Assembly: GCF_047495875.1 (NCBI RefSeq)
Contig: NC_092461.1
Span: 67,072,299 to 67,136,298 of the forward strand
Length of the DNA stretch: 64,000 nucleotides
Reading direction: 5' to 3'
Source: Pithys albifrons albifrons
Taxonomy: Eukaryota > Chordata > Aves > Passeriformes > Thamnophilidae
Shown here: positions 47,085 through 61,875 of the stretch, in pieces
Layout of the letters: the number at the start of each line of letters is the position of its first letter
Numbering within the stretch: the stretch's first letter is position 1
Notes under the pieces: generated by a model
Database searches by the model: none
Seen by the model: only the letters and a program-made list of their open reading frames with translations
Told to the model about the DNA's origin: nothing
Position numbers and translations under genes: made by a program

Positions 47085-50000
47085 GTCTTCAATGGCTGAA
47101 AATTCCCATTAATATGCTCTTGAGCTTGTGTCGACCACTAGTAGTTTGTTCTGTTCTATGCCAGTTTAGGCTTACCAAGTATTAAAAGTACTACCTTGAC
47201 TTGGGATAGTTCAAGGATTCTTTGTGAGATGCAATTTCATAGCAATGTAAAAGACCTATGGTTTGTTCCAAAACATACACATCAACTGGATTCAACTAGA
47301 ACAAGAAAAATATTTTGTGTTGGCATTTCTAACAGATTCTCTGTCATTTTAAAAAGTTTTAAATCTTATTTTCATGACATTTTGAAGACTTCTGTGTTGG
47401 TTACTTAGTTGGTGATTTCTTTGTTAGCATGTACAAGTGTTCATTTATTCTTTTGGCATCATTATTTTACCATTTGCCTCTGTGGAGGAAAAGCTTTTTA
47501 AAATACACCAGTGAAATGTTAACTAAGAGTAACATGATCATATTTAAGGTTATATTCTCTAGTTCTTATCGCATGCTTACTTAGGGTGAAGTTGTCAGTG
47601 GGATGTTTTAATTCTACCCATCCCTGTTGGCTGGTCTGAGAGCTTCATTTTGTGCAAAATGGTATTTTTAACTTGCAATTAAAAAATTCTCCAACCTTCT
47701 GTAGGTTTGACTACATGCCCACCGCTCTCTTTCTGCATTCAGAGGGATCTGTCATCCTCCTGTGGGGGATTTCTTACACATTAAAGAAGAGTTGGCCTGG
47801 AGAGTTTCCATGGTAAATACAGGAAGAGAAATTAGCTTGTAACATTAATTCTGCTAACTATACTATTCAAAGCTATTCAGATCTCCTTGTTCTTTTTTTC
47901 AGGCATTCTTATTTCCAAATTACTTCTACCTCTAACGATGAAAGCCAGATTAGTTAGACAGAGGCACAACTCCTCCCATTTCAGACTGCAAACACAAAAT
48001 TAAGCTTGTAAACCTACAGACTTGGCCTTTTGAATATCTGGGCCTAAATGTTTCACAGCCCTTATGCAATGTACACATACAATTGAATTATAGGGAGAGG
48101 ATAACATGTTATTGTGTTGGCTTCTGTAGGGTTCATAATAATTCTTATCATGTATTTCCAGAAGACATATTATTTTATTCTCAGCATTACGGACAAGCCT
48201 TTATTGTATTTAATCTTGAAGGGTTCCTTGTGTAAGAGCTCTTTGCTCAAGCAAGGACTGTTCAAATGGGTAAAGACAAATTACTTGGGGCTTATTTCTG
48301 ACATTTAAGCACAATACTGTGCAAGAAGAAGAAAACAGAAGGGGAAATAGCTGTGCAGTGGTGCTGGTTCTAGCAGCTCACCGTGCACTTCCCAAGGCCT
48401 TCTTAAGGAAACACAGAGGCATGGTGGTGCTGGACCCTATAGCATTTGTGTCTGTCCAGGTGCTGTGTTTACTAGTCAGCACCTAGGTCAAAGGATCAGC
48501 ATGACCACCTGTGCCTCCTCCAACCCATCTTTGTCAGCCTGTGCATGGCCCTGGAGGGAAAGAGGGCAATGCCTATGCCTCCCTAGATGATGGGGCTGCG
48601 ATCCTTCCTTTCCCTGCGGGGTTGAGTCTTTTCATACCCCTCCCATGCTCTGTGGCCATTCAGTGCTCATGGCAGGCAGCAATGAAAGAGAGCATGAGGT
48701 ATCAGGCCTGGGCAGCCCCTTGTGAATGACTTTGTGTGCATTAGCTGAGTAGGGTTCTGGTCCCAATACCCTGTTTAACACAGGGAACCTTTAGGGACTG
48801 CTGCAGTAATGTTGCAGAGGAGTGTCTGAGACAGAGTGTTGGTATTAATATGAAGTTTGCTGAATATCAAGAATAAACTGTTCAGTGTTCAATGAGTATT
48901 AATTAAAAGCATATGTGAAAGTAAAAGCATTCTGTAGCTGCATATTGATAGGTCTGAGCTGCAGTTAAGCTACTTAAGTAGTAACTAGCAGTGTAGATAT
49001 AGTATGGTAAGAGATTTGCATAACATACACATTCTGAGTATCAAGTTGTGGCCCATATACCTCTTGTGATATTATCATTGCTAATCTTAGCACTGCATGC
49101 CTGACAAGCTACTTATACATTATAATATATTGTTATTACACAAGCACCCATGCAGTGTAACCATAGTTACACACAGAGTACACTTCTTTTGGTTAAAGCA
49201 AACACAAATATAATCATTGGGGTCAGTACTGGAGCTTTGTAGGTTAAGGGTTTGCTGCCAGCAGTGAATAAAAGGAATGTATCTAGCAGTTCAAAGTAAA
49301 ATTTACTCACGCTTTTATGAAGATTGAAACATGCTATTAAAGAAAATTATTACAGTGATTTGTTTTGTTTTTATCTTTTTGATATGATTACTTTGAGTCA
49401 TCACCATTTTTGTTAGAGAACCTGAAAAAAAATCTCTAGTACCAGCCTCATCATCTCAGTAGAATAGCTTGACAGTCCATTCTAATGCATTTTAACCAAC
49501 TTATAAATTATTTTCTGGAGGCTAATGATTTATTACTGCTGTAATGAACTTCAGAGGCATCAATACATTAGTATCCACTTTGAAGAAAAGGCATTGCCAA
49601 GTCCTATTGGAATGATGATCAGTTTACTATTGTTATTAATGACCTCGATCAACTCTTTCAATCTATGGATAACCCTGTTAGATGACAGAGGCCTTCCATT
49701 TGAGCAAAAATCAATGCATATGTAAAATAAAATTATGTGGCTTTCTGGACCTTTTTTCCATGCTTATGTTCCTGTTCTCTGTAAAGATCCAGAACTACTT
49801 GTAATTTCATCAAAGCTGGGGTTATTTAGGAGTAGGAATCCCTGCAAATATTTTCAGTTCCAAATTAGGTAATGTCACAGTTTTAGGTGAAGCTGCTTGT
49901 TGCTTTTTTACCTAAGCACTTTCCAGGTGTGAATATAGACTGGCTACTTAATAAACATGTGATGTCTCAAATAGAACTCTTATTTCTGCAGTGGAAGGAG

Positions 50001-53000
50001 TCTGTAATATAGGGAAGGATATGTTACAGACTGTACCAAGGGTTGGTTCTCAAGTTTCTGAAGTATAATGTTTTTGTCTTTCTTTTTTAAACAGAAAATA
50101 GACCTCAGTGACTTGACCAAAATAGTAATTACCATGTTAGGCTTTTTCTAATGTTCAGGGATGTCAGAAATTTGACCTTTGAGGCTTTTAAATCTGACCT
50201 TATTGCTTCTTTCCATTCATTAAGCTAGAACCTTTGCTCTCTTGTCATAAAAGATAAATGAAGATTCACACAATCTTTATTTAAGAGAAGATTTATTGTT
50301 TACATTCATGTAGATTAAGTAGAAGCAAACCAATTATTTATTGTGCCAATCATGTCTTCTTGAACTTTCAGTTACTTATCACAGTTCTATAATTACCGTT
50401 TCCAAATGTTCCTTTCAAACTCAAAGCATAAATAGATTTTTAAAATGTCTTTGAAGGTGTTATTTTATATGAGTAAGTGGAAGATTGTTTCTAAGCTATC
50501 AAGTAATGATGTAGGGAAATAAATTAAATTTCAAAATTAAATAGCTAAAATATAGTCTTCATAAAAATAACATTGTCTTTAATTTATTCTTTTGTTCACT
50601 ATTTTCTGCTCTGGAAGCAAATGATAGTACAAATACCAAAGAAGACAAATTAAAACCTAAAGAAATTTTTTCCACTTACAATTCGTTCAAATTTTTCTTT
50701 TTGCTCACATAGCCTTTAATGAAGAAACGGATAGGCAAGACCATAATGGCAAGGATTTGTACAGCAAGGTAGAAACTTGGGGTTTGTGACTGGGTTTGGT
50801 TTCGCTTTCACTTTTGTTAATGTATCCATCTGAAAAGAATTTGCATGAAGTTGCACATTTAATGCTAAACTATAACTAACACTATGAATTCACAAAGTGA
50901 TGGGAGGGAAGGATGCAAGAATACCCTCCAGCATATGTGTGCAACTGCATCCCCTGAGGTCTGTTTGAATTCAGCATATGGGGTTTTTTATGTCTCAAGA
51001 GGAGGGTGTATTGTGCCCCCAGGAGCAATCACCTCTCTCCTTGCTCCAGGTGTGACAGTGCCAGAGGAGGACATAGTACTTTTGGAAACATACGAAGTGT
51101 CTGCCTCTTCCACCATTCATTTGGACCATGATCTGCAGTTGCTTACTTCTCTGTGAAGCTTGGTGGTAATCAGAACATGGTTGCACTTCTAGTATCTAAA
51201 GTGTGCTGTAACATGCTAGTGTGAAACATATGCAAAACGCAGTCTTCCAAACAGGCAGAAAAATCAGCTTTGGATGAAAAAGACACTGAGAATAGTCCTG
51301 CTTCTAAACAGAATTCTGGTGTCAGGTAACAGTGGCAGCAGCTTGGAGTCCAAAACAGGAGGCTTCATTTTGCAGAATATTTTAAATTAATATTAAGGCT
51401 AATAAAAACCAAATAAAACCAAATACAACTGCAAATCAATGTGTACATTTAAATGTGAGTTATGTTGGGGGATCATCCTGAGATTTTGTAACATAGCAGT
51501 TCATACATTTCTCATCCTGACTTTTTGAGGCCTTGGGAGCCAAAGTATAGCTTAGCTCTTTGATTCATATGCAGTTCAGTGAGGCTTTGCTTCTTAAACA
51601 TGTCAGATGAGATCAAGCTTTGCAAATACTCACAAGTTAACAACCCAGACCTGCCACCTCAGAGCTACATTGGAAAATAACCCAAAGCCATGTGTCATGT
51701 ATCCACACCTCTGAGAAAGACACATGGATAGATCGTTCAGGTCAGCCTACACGCAGCAATTTGTGAGGAACAAATTAGGTAACAGTAGGATAGCAATTAG
51801 GTATAGCTCTCCAGTTTTAGAAGGCTAAGTAATGTGGCGCTCATCTCAGTGAACATCTGCTACATAAGGACTTATCATAGAAATTGAAAGCTGTATTCTA
51901 ATTCCACTTACTGTATTTTACTGTTAGTGTAAGTGGGAGAAAAACTATAGGAAATTCTCTATTTAAAATGTACAGTTATATCATACTTGCTGAATTCTTC
52001 ATTAAGGTCAGAATTTAATTTAGCTAGCAAACATTTTATTAAACATATTATTATTTCCTTACATTTAGAAGGGGATATAGTTGACTCAGCTCTCACCTAT
52101 CCATGAGTATGTGGTGTTCTATACATAATGTGTTTTTAAATATTTTTTTATATTGATGATCTTCTTAATTTAATTACATTAAGTACTGGAACCTATTTAT
52201 TTCTCCCGTAAGAAACACTGTAACTTTGTTGTAAGAATTGAATTAACAGAATGTAGATTTAAAGTACTATATTCTGTTTCTTTAAAAAGTGCATTTCTTT
52301 GTGTAGGAGAGTGCTTTGCATTTCACCAATAGTTATGAAAACGAGATGTCCCCATAGTCTGCAAATAACTCATTAAGGTTGATATTTCTAAATATATAGA
52401 GAAACTATAGCCCTGGTTTAGATCTTGTCAATGTCAAAAGAAAGAATAAAAAATGCTGGTTTTTCTGTTCCTGAATCAGAATCTATATGCTAAAAAGCAT
52501 CACAGACTACTCTAAAGAATCATTCTTAGATGCAGGACTACTTGATTTCATCTTTTTGCAGCTTCTATTTATTTCTGATGGGGGAAGGGGAGGATTTTCT
52601 GTTGTACTTTCTACAATATTAATTGCAGCATTTGGATTTGCCACAGGCAGTAAAAGGAAGATGTCTCTTGTTAAATTGTTGACAGTAAAACTGGAACATT
52701 TTCTTTAAAGTCAGTAAAGATTTTCACAGAAGTTGCCAGCTACAGTGGTCCAGTCAGACTTTAAAGATTATCACAAGTGACAACCACTGAATAACTGTAG
52801 AAATTACATATAACTCTGCATTAAGTGGTGCTCTGATTATTCAAAATTTTAGTTTGCATTTTTCAAAACTTCAGTCTTGCAATACTGCCATAATATTAAC
52901 GTTAGTAAATAGCATAGAATGAGGTGAGGTGGGAAAAAGGGTTAAAAGCAAAATAATTAGTAAATGAGATGACTGAAAAGCGTGGCTTGTGTGTTGGCAC

Positions 53001-53663
53001 AACTACTTGCCTATATTTCACTTGGGGAAATGAAAATTGTCCAATGAATTTTAACACCTTTCAGTGTTCTTGTTTGCCCTTTGAGCATGTTTATTTTTAC
53101 TAGTCCTGAAATTACAGAATTAATTGACAGCTGAAACACTTGAGCATCACACTGATATCATTCAAAGGTACCTCTAGTGTATTCACTTTACTAACTTTAT
53201 ATGAAGAAATATCAGGATTAGTGGTTTACAAATCTTCTGTTATCTTTTTCTAATATTAAGGAAAGATTTTTCATGCAAGGACAGCTTGCCAAGGTCCAAA
53301 CTAATACAGACAGAGGACGTTAGGCCTGTAGAAGGATGAAGGCACTGCTTTTTTGGTTCTTTTCATAATGTTGGGTTTTTTCCTTTTTGCTGTACTTCCT
53401 AACTAGCAGTGGTAGTTACTCACATGTGAAATATTTTTCATTAAATGTAAGACCTAGCATCTGTTATGTTAAACACTGCAAAGTGTAGTTATTTTCCAGA
53501 ACACTTTATTACCATTCATACAGTATGATATGGACCAATGTTTATCATGTGTCAGTACTTTTCAAACTAAATTATCTCAGCAATATTTTTAAGACATAGA
53601 AGTATTACTTGGTTATGAGCAGAGATTTGAGAGGTTTTTTATTTGTATATGTCATCTCTTATC

Positions 53664-53677
53664 TTTTTTTTTTTTTT
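53664..53677. repeat. T14 homopolymer
   Basis: Fourteen consecutive T before CTGGAATGG. Confidence 0.8.
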
Positions 53678-53712
53678 CTGGAATGGAATTGGTTTAGGTG
53701 GCAGAGGTTGGT

Positions 53713-53735
53713 AATTCATCTAGAATTCATCTAAG
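53713..53735. repeat. Short tandem AATTCATCTAG repeat
   Basis: AATTCATCTAG at 53713-53723 is followed directly by AATTCATCTAAG at 53724-53735, and then by a partial third AATTCA. Confidence 0.7.
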
Positions 53736-55087
53736 AATTCACTTTACCATTTCTTGGCAAAATAGAGCCCCACTTGCTTTCCTGTAACTTTGTTGGCTGT
53801 ACAGTACTACCACAAGTAAAATTTAATAATATAGAAATATTAATTGGGCTTCTATGGAGATCATATTGCCCATATGACTATATCTGAACAATCTGTCTTA
53901 AAAAAACCCACACTGCTTATGGCAGATGCTGTTTACTCAACCTTGAGAATAAAAGACGTCCACTTCAGGTAGCAGGAAGGTCAACCATACCATGTGCACG
54001 TACACTGTGAAAAAGCAGCTCAGAATTTTCAAAATAAAACTTTAAATTCTCTACATTTAAAGACAATTTTTAAAGTTTTTTTTTCCTAAATATTGCAGAC
54101 ATAGGAATTAAAATTCTTCAAAACTGGCGTTATAAAAACTCAGAAGTAATTAAATGCATGTCCTGATTTTCAGGTTTCCATAATGGGATGTAGTTTTTAC
54201 ATAGAGTGCTACAGAAGGTACTTTAGGATACTTACTTTTCTTTAACACATGCATATTTTATATTTATTTTGGTACAGTTCTGCTTAGAAACCTAGGATGT
54301 AAATGCAATTCCAATGCATTGCATACATAACTTTTTATAGTTAATGATCAAGGTTAACAGAAGTATCTAGGTATGTTTTTCTTTTATTCTCTTGTCTTCT
54401 TAAAACACAAAACAACCAAGTCAACACTTTTTTATTAATATACGTTTAAGTGTAGAACAGATGTATAGTTTGTTGAAATGCCTCTGTCAATTGAATGCAT
54501 CGTGTTTCCTTTATTCTTCAGAGAAAGAGGACACTTGTAAACTCATTCAACTGCTTATCTGTAAACACCACTGGGACCCTGTTTTGGCCTTACATTCATG
54601 AGGAACACATCTGCTTTCCTCAGATGAAGAGTTAGACACTTAAAATGACAATTTCACTTAATGTAAATTACACTACACATATGTATCTTGTCTGTCTAAA
54701 AATCTCTGTTATTCTTGACTACCAGAAAGGGTATTTCCATATTGAAAATAGGAGAAGGAAGGACAATTGAAGGAACTTGACCTATCTAGTTGCCTTACTC
54801 ATATCCTCCTCTTTCAAAATGAAATGTACAAGACCAATGGATATGCTGAAGCTGAATTTTTTGGTTTTTTTTCTTTCCAAATGCTTCTAATTTGCTTATT
54901 TCACTAGTTGCTTATGCATCCTTCATCATTCATTAGTTATTAGTATTCATTAGTTCTGAGATCTATGTACTAAACCTGGGAAGGTAATTATGAAAATTGC
55001 CCATGCAAATTGGGTAAAGGCACACATAAATTACCAGTTAAAGACTTAGCTAGTAGTTTGCTTGCATATTTACCTGAATTGCATTCG

Positions 55088-55102
55088 TAATTGCAGTAAT
55101 TA
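55088..55102. promoter_or_regulatory. Closely spaced TAATTG and TAATTA motifs
   Basis: TAATTG (55088-55093) and TAATTA (55097-55102) are separated by 3 bp in repeat-free sequence. This resembles a paired homeodomain site. Confidence 0.25.
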
Positions 55103-58100
55103 CATGAACAGTCACGGGTGCAGTTTTGCACATACAGCAATTACATTTTAAAATTTCTTCCTGAACTGACTAAAATCATTATTTTGCTGAGAAAAGTATG
55201 AGACAATGAGGTGCTTGCTTGCAAAATTAATAATTATTAGTAGAGGATGACCCTACTCTTGGGTAGCATTGAAACTTAAAAGAGCTGTAGTAACACTATA
55301 TAAAGTGACATACTGGTTGAATGGTACATTCGTATGAAGAGCTCACCCTGGTACAAACACAGTCTGTGACACATGAGCAAGACAAAATAGTGGGGATATG
55401 TCTTTGCGTTATTTGGGAAGTTCCTCTGTCATGTCATTTTGAGATTATGTGATTTCTAGTCTTTCTAAAGGTTAACTGTTCTCTTCCATAGCATCTGAGT
55501 ACTTGCCTGGGCAGGGTAGTTTCCAGGATTACCTTCTGGCAGTGTAAAAGAATGACATGCAGATCCCATCTTAGATTCAAGATAATTTTATTCAATTACA
55601 TTAATCTGGATTGGATTTGTTAATACATTGAAAATTAGAACCAGCCGTCTGTCTGTCAACAGAGCTGACATATGGACAGCAGAAGAGTTTGGGGATTTCA
55701 GAACAACCTTGGTGTGCTCGGGAACCTGGGAAATGTAAGCAATTCTGTTTTGTGCTGTATGAATATTATTACTTGTCATCATGTTTCATTGCAGATAACA
55801 ATAGGTTAGATAGTCCAGATAAGAGTAGATTAGATACTCTCACACAGAAGTCTATTAGTATGACTGGACCCTCATCAAAGAAGAAAGAGGAGGTGAAATT
55901 GTCCTAGAGAACTTCAGATTTTCTTTAAAATGATGCAACTATTCATCCGAACTAAAGCGTTCCAACACTTTGATGAGTTTGTGAGGCTTTGCTGAGGAAA
56001 CACCAGGGCCATTTCTTTGAAAGGTTGTCTTTTCTCTCGATATCACTCCTCTGAATCCACAGTGGTTACAGCCTTCTCTAGCTTGAAGAATTCTCTTTAA
56101 AGCCCAGTTTTGTGGGATCTCATTAATCTGCTGTGTTACCTATGGATCCATCTCTTTCTTCCCCAGGAAGACATTACTTCCAAAGCCTGAAAGTTCTTGT
56201 AGTTCAGTGTCACTTTCTTTTAATGTCCTGAGCTCATGTTCTGTAAATTTCTTTAGTCACTATTTTCTCCCTTGCAGATAGCAATTGATTCCTCCCCAAA
56301 TTTCACTAGAAAATGTTTCTGTGTTGTGGTGGATTTCATACAAAACAGGGCAGTTCTTTGAGTTTGGATCCCTTTGTTAGGATATGCAAAACAAGTAACA
56401 TATCGCAACACATTCTTACCAAAAGCTTCAGCATGCTTCCTTGGCATTCAGAAATGGAGTTAAATCATTGTATATGTAGTCATAAAATATTGCTTTTGCA
56501 GCTGTTTGTTGAAGATCAGCAATGTTGAAAGTACAAGTTTGTAAGATAAAGGAAAAAAGGGAGTTTTTTCAGCCAAACCAAGGTTTCTGCTTTATTCTAA
56601 AGATGAATGGGACGATATGTGGATTCATGATCAAAAAGAATAGACCGAATAATTATTTTAAAAAGAAATAAGAAGTTGTGATTACCCACAATATTCCTAT
56701 TCAAGAAGATATGGGATTTACTTTTTCTCTCTTAAGTTGTTTTGTTAAGTTGATCAGGCTTTGTTAAGGAAGATATCCACATTCAGAAAAATCAAACGAG
56801 GAAAATAAAGACATGTTCTTAAATTAAATAGGAGGTTCCCAGGAATATCTTCTGTGGCATGCCAATATAATGGATATTAAGTAAAACAAATCTACAAATT
56901 TTAATCTTTTGAGACTGCTGGATATCTGTTATGTTCTACATAGTTAAAAATAAAATAATTGAGACTTTTCCTGTTTCAGGATTATAATATTAGACTTGGC
57001 AAGCTGCAGATGGATAATTACACTGGAGATGTTAAATAGGTTTTAGAGACAAAATTGTAAATAATACAATACAGAAGAATGATGGACTTATTAGCATAGC
57101 ATTAAATTGCTTTTTCCCTGAAAGCCAAGCATATTTTTCATAGCTTACAAAAAGTGTCTTGCCTAGCAGTAACACATGTGCTTAACATTTTAAAAACCCA
57201 CAATATCTGACAATGGCATTAGGTTTTTATTGCAGGGGAAATAATGACAAAATAGATACAAATATCAGTAAGCTTATCGCTGGATAACAAGATCATATGT
57301 ATGAAAAACAATCTTTTCTGAGTTAAACATTTTGCAGACCTTTTATCTCAACTGCCATTAGTTCTATCACTCACAGTGAGAATTTACAGGGCTGCAACAT
57401 AGCAACGGAAAGATTTGGTAAAATATTCTTTCACTAATGTAATTTAAACCATGCAACTCATTTTTATTAGTCTAAATTACTTTTTTTGTTAAGATTTTGT
57501 ATTCAATGAAAAGTAGTCATGTGGGATATGGTCTGGTTTTTTGAGGGCTACTGGTATCAGCCACAAAAAATACGATTTCTGTCTCAAGGAAAATTAACTT
57601 AGTCCAGAAATTCACAAAATGCACAAATAAAACCTGAATGACTTTGGTTTTCAGGTGAATGATGGGTGGCAGGGAGTTACAGGGAAGTTCATTTGATTTA
57701 ATACAACTGCTGTGTATAGAAATGGAAGAGTTAGCACAGCCCCACTGTGCCTACCCAAGACTGAAGTGATTGACAGAAGAGTTTGCTTAAACAGAGCTGT
57801 AATTTGTCAATGGGCCTTCAGGGCACTAAGCCAGATACATCTCCCTAATACAGCTATGTCTAAACTTACTCATGTTCATCTTTGCTTACGATTAATTCTA
57901 TAGGACATTTCATTGCAGTCACAATACCATTTGTAAACCACAACCCCAGATAGGACCTTATAGCTCAGGGAAATAATTTCAAGGGTGTTCCACATCACAG
58001 TGTCCAAGAGGAAGAATCTAGACAATTGCAGACTATATATGTGACCCAAGCTTCAAAGATCCAACTTCATATTGCATTGTAATAGAAGAGCCATTAAATA

Positions 58101-59570
58101 TTTGTGCAGAACAGCAGGAATTATCATAACCCTAACAATCAGGGTAGTGAGATCAATACTACAGCACATAGCAGACACAGCTTTTCACCCCTTTTCTGCC
58201 TTCTGGGTGACGGAGATTTTCATTTGAGGTCCTTCTGCCCTTTTTTTATGTCTAGTGCCTTAACAGGTGGACAACACTGGAAATACAATCACTCCTCCCT
58301 TGCAAACATTTTTCAGTGAAGTAGCATACTGTTGTATCTGATGTGCTACAGAGTCCAGCTTTCAGAGATAATTTGCCTTTCTTGGGACTGAGATGAGATG
58401 CAGTTTAGATCCTGCAGAGTTTTTCTGTAGAGTTGGGAGACACAAGACACTCCAATATTGCACCACGTTTTCCGCTGTCACAGCTTGTTTAGTGTGATTT
58501 TCAAACCAGAAGGAATTTTTTGACTCTTCTCACATGGACACTCCCTGCACTTAGGCAAATCTCCTGTCATTCAACCTGAGGAACATAGCTTTTCAGATAA
58601 GATAGTAAACACAATGAGCAGCATCTCACATCTTACGTCTTCTGTTTCACCTTTCAGTACTTTTCCCTGTTGTGTCTGTCATTAATGTGTGTAGGTCTAG
58701 CCTCTGCCTACACAGCCATCCTTTACAGAAACTAAGCTCATTAGAACAATACAAGAGCCTGAATGGATTAGAATTCAAAGGGTTACTTGGTCATTCAAAC
58801 TCTCAGCTTCTTCCTCAAAGAGTTTCACACCTCTCCAGTTACTCAATGACTGCATCTGTGTTTCCTGAAGAATAAAACACTGTCATATCCAAAGCATTCA
58901 CATGGAATCAGTCTTAACATAATAAATACGGCAGTTAAGTCTTATGCTCTTCTTTCCTAAGCATAAACGTTTTAAAATACCTTTATTTAAACATCTCAGT
59001 CTAATTCTAATATTTTCAATTTATTTCAAATTAAGCTCTAAATGCTGTGCAATGTTTTGTAATATATAATGTGATGAATATGAATATCTCATCGGAAATT
59101 TATTTATTTAAATGCTAAGTCCACCAGTCTTCTAAATATCAACCCTACCATATAAATTATTTAAAATATGTATGGTGAAATTCAGAGACAGATACACTGA
59201 CATCACTGGGAGATACACAACTATGCACTACTTTCCTTGGCCTGCACTGGGCTCAGCACTCTCCACTCTTGTATGGCCAGATCTTCTCTGGGCAAATCCA
59301 CTGAAAAATTTGCAAATCATCTGCTGAAGGGTGACACTGATTCAAGAAAAACTCTCCAGATTGTTTTGTTACTGTGAGTCCAATAGAAATTCCTTTACTT
59401 GGTGGTAGGGAGAGATGGGTGGTGTGGTCAGGGTACATTTGTGTGTGAAAGCAAGTATAGCAAACAACATGTTACAGATGATAGTCACATTGCCCAGCTC
59501 ACTGCAGGAAAATCACAGTTTGATGCTCTTGTGCTGAACATCAGAGGAAAAAAAACAAACCAAAACACAA

Positions 59571-59610
59571 CAGAACAGAATAGAATAGAATGGAATCCAA
59601 TGGAGCAGAA
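59571..59610. repeat. Degenerate pentamer repeat (NRGAA)n
   Basis: Eight consecutive pentamers read CAGAA, CAGAA, TAGAA, TAGAA, TGGAA, TCCAA, TGGAG and CAGAA. It is a short, decayed simple repeat. Confidence 0.75.
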
Positions 59611-60441
59611 GCCAATGGAGGTTACAGCACACACATGCTGACTGTTGGTGTTGGTTAGCCACAAGAGCAAAGCATCGCAAAGGCAACAGTAGCTGCTTGC
59701 ACCCCTTTTTCCTCATGCCCTGCAGCAAGCAGAGCTTCTCACTGTTAACAGTATTTTTAAAGATCTAGTTTGTATTCCTAGACTTAATAATTTCATGTCC
59801 TCTGGATGCCTCTGTTTTTATTGTATAAAGAAGGGGAGACAATATTGTCTCTCTCAAACATCTTTCTGACCATTTCTTTTGATTAAAGGCTGTTGATTCA
59901 AGTGTGTTTGAGTGAACCTGTGAATATTCTTACTCAGGGGTTCTTTAGCATCACTAAAATAAATGTGAAATGCATGATTGTTTTCCTTATGCAAATAAGT
60001 GGTGAAATAGAAAATTATTCTGTTTTTATTTGCAAAAAAACAGTGTAGGTATAATACTGTTATCAGATGTGTGCTAGAGTACTTACCTTGTACTTCCTAG
60101 GTTCCATTTGTCTGCTGTCAAGCTATACCTGCTGTTAAGCATTAGACACTTTAAAAAAAGAGAAAAAGATAACACAAATTATTCACCATTAAGTCTTTAA
60201 AATGAGTCACTATTAAAAGCTTAATTGTTTGCTGAGAGGGTCCAAATTAGTGGACTTTGCAAGATCAAACAAAATTGAAGATATTTGTCCAAATTAAAAT
60301 GGAAACATGCATCCAGAATATGCCAAATGAACATGTATGCTCCTGTAATAATAATTTTATTATCTTCAGCTTCCAGGCCAGACTTTTAATTATGACCCTT
60401 TATATCAGTGAAAACCATGTATTCAGGATTAAAAACCTATT

Positions 60442-60464
60442 TCTTTAACTAGTCTAGTTAAAGA
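60442..60464. repeat. Perfect 23-bp palindrome (11-bp arms, 1-bp centre)
   Basis: TCTTTAACTAG (60442-60452) and CTAGTTAAAGA (60454-60464) are exact reverse complements around one T. Confidence 0.9.
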
Positions 60465-61875
60465 CTGTGGTTTGATATATTCTATGCTACAACTTTTATA
60501 AAAACCAGAGAACACTTCTAATAACACTTTTCTAATTTCATGGTTCAGTGCACAGTCAGTAAAGATTTAAATAATTCAGAAAGAAAGCTTATTCTATTTC
60601 TTTATTAGAACTTTGAGTCAAGCAAATTCTTTGACATTTAATAGGTTTTTAACCCTTTTAATAACTTCTTATAATGAAATTTATTGGAGGTTGTTTTAAA
60701 TAAAGGGTTATTATATTAGAGTGAATAGCAGTCGGTAGTTTTTTATGATTAGTTTTGAGACCTTGGCCCTGTGTGACTCTAAGGATATTAAAACATAAAG
60801 TAGAAAAGAATGTTAATAGTCACCAAATTAACTGTGTACCAAGAAATATAGAAAGTGTGTATTGCAGCATTTTTGTCATTATGTGATTGTGCTATAAAAT
60901 TTTGCAGTTAAATTTTGACCATATAATTGCTTTAAAGGGCATTAAGATCAGTTACAGAACCAGTACTATATAAAAAAACCTGAATGGTTTAATTTTTAAC
61001 AGAATTATTTTGAAAATATTATAGTAGATTTAAGGGGGGAGTATTATTTTTAGTTTAGGGGTTTCTTTACATGTGGGGTTTCTGCTGTTTTATTTTAAGA
61101 CTGTTTTCCTAATTGACAAAAATTTTGAATGATCCTTTCATTTTGTGCTGTGGGCATAGTATATCAAATACACTTGTGTACAGCACTAGAATATTCCCCA
61201 AATAGCCACTTACTTTAAAATTTAGTCTTTCATTATATAGTTAGTTGAAACAGAAGAGAATTATAAAAAATGAGATGATGAAAACACCCATGCCCTTCCT
61301 CTGTTATGTGGTGCTTTAAGTTATTCCTTTTAATGTGTTTGGGGTGGTTCTCTGTGGTCATTTTACAGTAACCTTAGCTGTTATAACATATCTTTGTTTA
61401 CCACTCTGCTTATATGTGTGCTAAAGCAAGACTTGCTTGCAAATATAATTTCTACTTTAACTGAATGGAAACAAAGTTCTAATAGTATGTGAATCTTTGG
61501 GTTTGTTCAGTTTTCATTCATGATAGGAAATACACACCTCTTACCAGTTTTAGCCACTGCAATCAGTAAACTCAAACTTCCTGTCACATTTCAGACCTCT
61601 AAATATTGGGGTCACTTTTTGTTTTTCTGTAGAGTATAAATACAGATATTCACGTTTTCACAACTTTTAAGTTATCTCATGAAATAGCATCACCATGATC
61701 GAAAACTACAGATGAAACTGCTTGGTTTGCTTTTGATTCACTTCCTATTAATCTGGGATCCTAACCAACAACATGCAATGAACAACCACAAGGTACCACT
61801 TCTTGATCATTGGTAAGAACTGAGTTCTTAAATGGACATTTCTGCATTTTAGACACTTATGCTTAGCTTTGATTG

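Noticed and set aside
46302..47162. Alternative LTR end near ATGCCAG at 47158
   Set aside because: It gives a poorer terminus, with no CA adjoining a matching duplication. The 47079 end has complementary termini and a 5-bp near-exact duplication.
59571..59610. GGAAT-type satellite
   Set aside because: It has only eight degenerate pentamers, with no array, so it is a simple repeat.
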